A stretch of 64,000 nt of DNA from Comamonas testosteroni. Lineage in GTDB: Bacteria > Pseudomonadota > Gammaproteobacteria > Burkholderiales > Burkholderiaceae_C. How positions within the stretch are numbered: the first letter of the stretch is position 1; each line of letters begins with the position of its first letter. The notes under the pieces were generated by a model that saw only the letters and a list, made by a program, of their open reading frames with translations, did no database searches and was not told where the DNA came from. Positions 58,765 through 64,000 of the stretch are shown here, in pieces. Made by a program: the position numbers and the translations under genes. The stretch lies in NCBI RefSeq assembly GCF_014076415.1, contig NZ_CP043568.1:1798001-1862000 (forward strand). Direction: 5' to 3'.

Positions 58765-61700
58765 ATGGAAGCCGTATACAAGTCTGGTGGAAAAGTCGCC
58801 TCTACAGAGCAAGGCCTGGTTTTAGATAAGCCTTCTGCAGTCATCCTCAAAGTTGCACCCGAACAGATCGCCAAATCGACTCGTGTCGGTAATGACCTGG
58901 TACTGACCTTGGTCGATGGAAAACAAATCCATGTGAGCGGTTTTTTCGCGGTATATCCAGAGGAAGGGCGCAACGATCTGGTCTTGGAAGATCAGCAGGG
59001 CGTGCTTTGGTGGGGCCAATATGGTGGTGCCTGGGAAGGCTTCGAGTTCACTGAGATCGAATCGAATGAGTCTGTTGCTGCGTGGCTGCCTTGGCTTGTG
59101 GGGTTGGGTCTGGGGGGGCTGGCTGTGTCGAGTGGTGGGAGCGGTGGAAGTGGCAAGAATGCCAACAACCCTCCAGAGCCTGTCGATCCCAATGAAGGGC
59201 TGAGCCCTGGTGCCCTGGGTCACGTGCCTGGGCAGGAATTCAACAATGGCGGCTACAAAGTCACTGTGCGTGAAGACCAGCCTTTCAATGGAAAGGTTGT
59301 GGGCAAGGACTCAGATGGCGATTCGTTGACCTACGGATTGGGCACACCACCCGCTCATGGCACGGTGACCATCGACAAGGACACCGGCGAATATACCTAC
59401 ACGCCCAACAAGGACTGGAGCGGTCCGGGCACGGACCGCTTTGAAGTGATCGTGGACGACGGTAAGGGCGGCAAGACCACCACCACGGTGACGGTCAATG
59501 TGGGAGCGGAGCAGGATGCGTTCGACGACATCGAGGGCACCGGCTTTGGGAAGCCCGTCACCATCGACGTGCTGGCCAACGACGAGTTCGCAGGCGATAA
59601 CGTCAGGATCACGCAGGTCGATGGCAAGGCCATCACCGAAGGCGGTGCTGCGGTGGCCCTGACCGATGGTAGCGGTAGTGTCAAGCTGGTGGGCGGCAAG
59701 CTGGAGTTCACGCCCAAGGCCGGCTTTGTGGGTGACGCCCACTTCGAATACACGGCGCAGACCGATGGCGGAACGCCCGAGACGGCCAATGTCACCGTGA
59801 CCGTGGCAGCCAACCAGCTGCCTGAGCCGACCGACCCCAACATTGATCCGAACAACCCTGAGTTCCCTGGCCAGACGTTTACGCCAGGCCCCGATGGCGG
59901 CTACAAGATCACGGTGGACGAAGATCAGCCCTTCAACGGCAAGATCACCGGCACGGACAAGGACGGCGATACGCTGGAGTACACCCAGGGCACTGGCCCC
60001 AGCCACGGCACGGTGACCATCGACAAGGACACTGGCGAGTACACCTACACACCGGATCCGGACTACAACGGCCCTGATGAATTCACGGTGATCGTGGACG
60101 ACGGCAAGGGCGGCAAGACCACTAACACCGTGACGGTCGAGTTCACGCCCGAGCAGGACGTGACCGACGACACTGCGACGACCGGCTACGAGAAGTCCGT
60201 CACTATCAACGTGCTGGCCAACGACGAGTTCGAAGGTGCCAACCCAACCATCACCAAGGTAGACAACAAGGCCATTGTCGAAGGTGGAACCGTGACCGTG
60301 GCCAACGGCGAGGTCAGGCTGGTGGGCGGTAAGCTGGTGTTTACGCCAGCGGACGGCTTCCATGGCAACGCGGAGTTCAGCTACACGGCCAAGACCGACA
60401 AGGGCTCGGAAGAGACAGCCAATGTCACGGTGACCGTGGCGGCCAACCAGCTGCCCGAGCCGACCGACCCCAACGAAGGCCTGGACCCCAGCGACCCGGA
60501 CTACATCCCCGGCCAGACGTTCACGCCTGGCGGCGGCTACACCGTCACCGTGGGTGAAGACCAGCCGTTCAACGGCAAGATCACCGGCACGGACAAGGAC
60601 GGCGATACGCTGGAGTACACCCAGGGCACAGGCCCCAGCCACGGCACGGTGACCATCGACAAGGACACCGGCGAGTACACCTACACCCCCGATCCGGACT
60701 ACAACGGCCCTGATGAATTCACGGTGATCGTGGACGACGGCAAGGGTGGCAAGACCACTACCACCGTGACGGTCGAGTTCCAGTCTGAAGTGGACGTGAC
60801 CGCCGATACAGCGACGACCGGCTACGAGAAGTCCGTCACTATCAACGTGCTGGCCAACGACGAGTTCGAAGGTGCCAACCCAACCATCACCAAGGTAGAC
60901 AACAAGGCCATTGTCGAAGGTGGAGCCGTGACCGTGGCCAACGGCGAGGTCAGGCTGGTGGGCGGTAAGCTGGTGTTTACGCCAGCGGACGGCTTCCATG
61001 GCAACGCGGAGTTCAGCTACACGGCCAAGACCGACAAGGGCTCGGAAGAGACAGCCAATGTCACGGTGACCGTGGCGGCCAACCAGCTGCCCGAGCCGAC
61101 CGACCCCAACGAAGGCCTGGACCCCAGCGACCCGGACTACATCCCCGGCCAGACGTTCACGCCTGGCGGCGGCTACACCGTCACCGTGGGTGAAGACCAG
61201 CCGTTCAACGGCAAGATCACCGGCACGGACAAGGACGGCGATGCGCTGGAGTACACCCAGGGCACAGGCCCCAGCCACGGCACGGTGACCATCGACAAGG
61301 ACACCGGCGAGTACACCTACACACCGGATCCGGACTACAACGGCCCTGATGAATTCACGGTGATCGTGGACGATGGCAAGGGTGGCAAGACCACTACCAC
61401 CGTGACGGTCGAGTTCCAGTCTGAAGTGGACGTGACCGCCGATACAGCGACGACCGGCTACGAGAAGTCCGTCACTATCAACGTGCTGGCCAACGACGAG
61501 TTCGAAGGTGCCAACCCTACCATCACCAAGGTAGACAACAAGGCCATTGTCGAAGGTGGAGCCGTGACCGTGGCCAACGGCGAGGTCAGGCTGGTGGGCG
61601 GTAAGCTGGTGTTTACGCCAGCGGACGGCTTCCATGGCAACGCGGAGTTCAGCTACACGGCCAAGACCGACAAGGGCTCGGAAGAGACAGCCAATGTCAC

Positions 61701-64000
61701 GGTGACCGTGGCGGCCAACCAGCTGCCCGAGCCGACCGACCCCAATGAAGGCCTGGACCCCAGCGACCCGGACTACATCCCCGGCCAGACGTTCACGCCT
61801 GGCCCCGGCGGCGGCTACATCGTCACCGTGGGTGAAGACCAGCCCTTCAACGGCAAGGTCACCGGCACGGACAAGGACGGCGATACGCTGACCTACGAGC
61901 TGGGCGATCCGCCCGCTCACGGCACCGTGACCGTCACACTGAATGGCAAGTACACCTACACGCCCCACAAGGACTGGAGCGGCCCGGGCACGGACCGCTT
62001 TGAAGTGATCGTGGACGACGGCAAGGGTGGCAAGACCACCACCACGGTGACGGTCAACGTCACGCCCGAGCAGGACGTGACCGCCGATACAGCGACGACC
62101 GGCTACGAGAAGTCCGTCACTATCAACGTGCTGGCCAACGACGAGTTCGAAGGTGCCAACCCAACCATCACCAAGGTAGACAACAAGGCCATTGTCGAAG
62201 GTGGAACCGTGACCGTGGCCAACGGCGAGGTCAGGCTGGTGGGCGGTAAGCTGGTGTTTACGCCAGCGGACGGCTTCCATGGCAACGCGGAGTTCAGCTA
62301 CACGGCCAAGACCGACAAGGGCTCGGAAGAGACAGCCAATGTCACGGTGACCGTGGCGGCCAACCAGCTGCCCGAGCCGACCGACCCCAACGAAGGCCTG
62401 GACCCCAGCGACCCGGACTACATCCCCGGCCAGACGTTCACGCCTGGCGGCGGCTACACCGTCACCGTGGGTGAAGACCAGCCGTTCAACGGCAAGATCA
62501 CCGGCACGGACAAGGACGGCGATACGCTGGAGTACACCCAGGGCACAGGCCCCAGCCACGGCACGGTGACCATCGACAAGGACACCGGCGAGTACACCTA
62601 CACACCGGATCCGGACTACAACGGCCCTGATGAATTCACGGTGATCGTGGACGACGGCAAGGGTGGCAAGACCACTACCACCGTGACGGTCGAGTTCCAG
62701 TCTGAAGTGGACGTGACCGCCGATACAGCGACGACCGGCTACGAGAAGTCCGTCACTATCAACGTGCTGGCCAACGACGAGTTCGAAGGTGCCAACCCAA
62801 CCATCACCAAGGTAGACAACAAGGCCATTGTCGAAGGTGGAACCGTGACCGTGGCCAACGGCGAGGTCAGGCTGGTGGGCGGTAAGCTGGTGTTTACGCC
62901 AGCGGACGGCTTCCATGGCAACGCGGAGTTCAGCTACACGGCCAAGACCGACAAGGGCTCGGAAGAGACAGCCAATGTCACGGTGACCGTGGCGGCCAAC
63001 CAGCTGCCCGAGCCGACCGACCCCAACATTGATCCGAACAACCCTGAGTTCCCTGGCCAGACGTTTACGCCAGGCCCCGATGGCGGCTACAAGATCACGG
63101 TGGACGAAGATCAGCCCTTCAACGGCAAGATCACCGGCACGGACAAGGACGGCGATACGCTGGAGTACACCCAGGGCACTGGCCCCAGCCACGGCACGGT
63201 GACCATCGACAAGGACACTGGCGAGTACACCTACACACCGGATCCGGACTACAACGGCCCTGATGAATTCACGGTGATCGTGGACGACGGCAAGGGCGGC
63301 AAGACCACTACCACCGTGACGGTCGAGTTCACGCCCGAGCAGGACGTGACCGACGACACTGCGACGACCGGCTACGAGAAGTCCGTCACTATCAACGTGC
63401 TGGCCAACGACGAGTTCGAAGGTGCCAACCCAACCATCACCAAGGTAGACAACAAGGCCATTGTCGAAGGTGGAACCGTGACCGTGGCCAACGGCGAGGT
63501 CAGGCTGGTGGGCGGTAAGCTGGTGTTTACGCCAGCGGACGGCTTCCATGGCAACGCGGAGTTCAGCTACACGGCCAAGACCGACAAGGGCTCGGAAGAG
63601 ACAGCCAATGTCACGGTGACCGTGGCGGCCAACCAGCTGCCCGAGCCGACCGACCCCAACGAAGGCCTGGACCCCAGCGACCCGGACTACATCCCCGGCC
63701 AGACGTTCACGCCTGGCGGCGGCTACACCGTCACCGTGGGTGAAGACCAGCCGTTCAACGGCAAGATCACCGGCACGGACAAGGACGGCGATACGCTGGA
63801 GTACACCCAGGGCACAGGCCCCAGCCACGGCACGGTGACCATCGACAAGGACACCGGCGAGTACACCTACACCCCCGATCCGGACTACAACGGCCCTGAT
63901 GAATTCACGGTGATCGTGGACGATGGCAAGGGTGGCAAGACCACTACCACCGTGACGGTCGAGTTCCAGTCTGAAGTGGACGTGACCGCCGATACAGCGA
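58765..64000 (+). CDS. giant repetitive BapA/LapA-like adhesin, 3' end beyond window
   Basis: The frame stays open for 1745 codons to the window end. Residues 1-110 form a BapA-prefix-like domain (VILKVAPEQIAKSTRVGNDL, then VLTLVDGKQIHVSGFFAVY and LWWGQYGGAWEGF). A hydrophobic, Gly-rich segment follows (LPWLVGLGLGGLAVSSGG), and there is no classical signal peptide, as in type I-secreted adhesins. From residue 163 the chain is Ig/cadherin-like repeats of about 212 residues, each with DKDGDTL calcium-type loops, a GTVTIDKDTGEYTYTP strand pair and a VLANDEFEGANPTI domain. The protein should mediate surface attachment or biofilm; its C-terminal secretion signal is not visible. ATG at 58765 has AAGGAG upstream. 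Confidence 0.9.
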   Translation, partial: MEAVYKSGGKVASTEQGLVLDKPSAVILKVAPEQIAKSTRVGNDLVLTLVDGKQIHVSGFFAVYPEEGRNDLVLEDQQGVLWWGQYGGAWEGFEFTEIESNESVAAWLPWLVGLGLGGLAVSSGGSGGSGKNANNPPEPVDPNEGLSPGALGHVPGQEFNNGGYKVTVREDQPFNGKVVGKDSDGDSLTYGLGTPPAHGTVTIDKDTGEYTYTPNKDWSGPGTDRFEVIVDDGKGGKTTTTVTVNVGAEQDAFDDIEGTGFGKPVTIDVLANDEFAGDNVRITQVDGKAITEGGAAVALTDGSGSVKLVGGKLEFTPKAGFVGDAHFEYTAQTDGGTPETANVTVTVAANQLPEPTDPNIDPNNPEFPGQTFTPGPDGGYKITVDEDQPFNGKITGTDKDGDTLEYTQGTGPSHGTVTIDKDTGEYTYTPDPDYNGPDEFTVIVDDGKGGKTTNTVTVEFTPEQDVTDDTATTGYEKSVTINVLANDEFEGANPTITKVDNKAIVEGGTVTVANGEVRLVGGKLVFTPADGFHGNAEFSYTAKTDKGSEETANVTVTVAANQLPEPTDPNEGLDPSDPDYIPGQTFTPGGGYTVTVGEDQPFNGKITGTDKDGDTLEYTQGTGPSHGTVTIDKDTGEYTYTPDPDYNGPDEFTVIVDDGKGGKTTTTVTVEFQSEVDVTADTATTGYEKSVTINVLANDEFEGANPTITKVDNKAIVEGGAVTVANGEVRLVGGKLVFTPADGFHGNAEFSYTAKTDKGSEETANVTVTVAANQLPEPTDPNEGLDPSDPDYIPGQTFTPGGGYTVTVGEDQPFNGKITGTDKDGDALEYTQGTGPSHGTVTIDKDTGEYTYTPDPDYNGPDEFTVIVDDGKGGKTTTTVTVEFQSEVDVTADTATTGYEKSVTINVLANDEFEGANPTITKVDNKAIVEGGAVTVANGEVRLVGGKLVFTPADGFHGNAEFSYTAKTDKGSEETANVTVTVAANQLPEPTDPNEGLDPSDPDYIPGQTFTPGPGGGYIVTVGEDQPFNGKVTGTDKDGDTLTYELGDPPAHGTVTVTLNGKYTYTPHKDWSGPGTDRFEVIVDDGKGGKTTTTVTVNVTPEQDVTADTATTGYEKSVTINVLANDEFEGANPTITKVDNKAIVEGGTVTVANGEVRLVGGKLVFTPADGFHGNAEFSYTAKTDKGSEETANVTVTVAANQLPEPTDPNEGLDPSDPDYIPGQTFTPGGGYTVTVGEDQPFNGKITGTDKDGDTLEYTQGTGPSHGTVTIDKDTGEYTYTPDPDYNGPDEFTVIVDDGKGGKTTTTVTVEFQSEVDVTADTATTGYEKSVTINVLANDEFEGANPTITKVDNKAIVEGGTVTVANGEVRLVGGKLVFTPADGFHGNAEFSYTAKTDKGSEETANVTVTVAANQLPEPTDPNIDPNNPEFPGQTFTPGPDGGYKITVDEDQPFNGKITGTDKDGDTLEYTQGTGPSHGTVTIDKDTGEYTYTPDPDYNGPDEFTVIVDDGKGGKTTTTVTVEFTPEQDVTDDTATTGYEKSVTINVLANDEFEGANPTITKVDNKAIVEGGTVTVANGEVRLVGGKLVFTPADGFHGNAEFSYTAKTDKGSEETANVTVTVAANQLPEPTDPNEGLDPSDPDYIPGQTFTPGGGYTVTVGEDQPFNGKITGTDKDGDTLEYTQGTGPSHGTVTIDKDTGEYTYTPDPDYNGPDEFTVIVDDGKGGKTTTTVTVEFQSEVDVTADTA
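59251..64000 (+). repeat. tandem coding repeats of about 636 bp in the adhesin
   Basis: Units begin at GGCTAC at 59251, 59899, 60535, 61171, 61813, 62452, 63085 and 63721. Lengths are 648, 636, 636, 642, 639, 633 and 636 bp, with the eighth cut by the window. All lengths are multiples of three. Unit 1 is divergent, the others are nearly identical at the DNA level. Unit 5 carries a first half (KDWSGPGTDRFEVIVDD) otherwise seen in unit 1. The boundary sequence before units 2 and 7 is the same, giving a higher-order period of five units (3186 bp). Confidence 0.93.

Noticed and set aside
59311..63828. 1505-codon open frame on the minus strand
   Set aside because: It is antisense to the adhesin repeats and open only because the plus-strand codons are G+C-rich and repetitive. 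The plus-strand frame has the start, ribosome binding site and protein family match.
59251..64000. Possible CRISPR-like array from regularly spaced repeats
   Set aside because: The period is about 636 bp and everything is coding in one frame; there are no short repeats with unique spacers.

Overview
The window is G+C-rich chromosomal DNA of a betaproteobacterium, most likely family Comamonadaceae and Comamonas-like. I infer this from the Omp32-type porin, the DUF1631, Tex, RhlE and EttA proteins, and short dispersed repeats built on GATAGC...GCGCTT, which I associate with that family. Ordinary housekeeping genes alternate with accessory modules for arsenic, copper/cadmium, iron-chelate uptake and surface adhesion.

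1-2.7 kb: end of an arsenic operon (arsC tail, arsH, arsO), a decayed thermonuclease-like gene and tRNA-Arg(UCU). 2.7-11.9 kb: an M14 carboxypeptidase-like lipoprotein that has lost its catalytic residues, the RNA helicase RhlE, the ribosome-associated ABC-F ATPase EttA, a DUF1631 protein and a self-processing P1 (NylC/DmpA-type) hydrolase. 12-16.7 kb: two tandem MetQ/NlpA-like binding proteins with no transporter beside them, then a leucine-rich-repeat protein kinase facing a SUKH-like plus ankyrin gene pair.

16.7-24.7 kb: a metal-resistance block on the minus strand (CusF-like, DUF411, cupredoxin, multicopper oxidase, TolC-type channel, two His-rich small proteins and the CadA P-type ATPase). 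It diverges from a CadR/PbrR MerR-family regulator across a 39-bp gap that holds a promoter with the 19-bp spacer typical of MerR regulation. 24.7-28.4 kb: an Mla-like permease, MCE protein and lipoprotein without an ATPase, then a porin. Two identical tRNA-Pro(GGG) genes follow.

29.4-37.9 kb: an iron-chelate module (FepBDG, FepC, an IclR-type regulator, a TonB-dependent receptor and an NtaA/SnaA/DszA-type flavin monooxygenase). A Fur-like box precedes the receptor, and a shared GAATGNATTCC element lies in both divergent intergenic regions. It reads as one co-regulated unit that imports a chelate and may oxidise the ligand inside the cell. This is the best candidate in the window for an undescribed pathway.

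38-55 kb: mixed metabolic and regulatory genes, including an acyl-CoA hydrolase, DUF72, Tex, an esterase-like protein, an HDOD protein, a NarL-type two-component pair, a patatin, a PerM-type permease fused to a GAF module, an iron-type alcohol dehydrogenase, an IS5-family transposase remnant, a GlxA-type regulator and a metallo-beta-lactamase-fold protein. 55.2-64 kb: a 7TMR-DISM sensor kinase and AraC-type response regulator, divergent from a giant BapA/LapA-like adhesin. The adhesin is open to the window end and is made of near-identical repeats of about 636 bp (212 residues).
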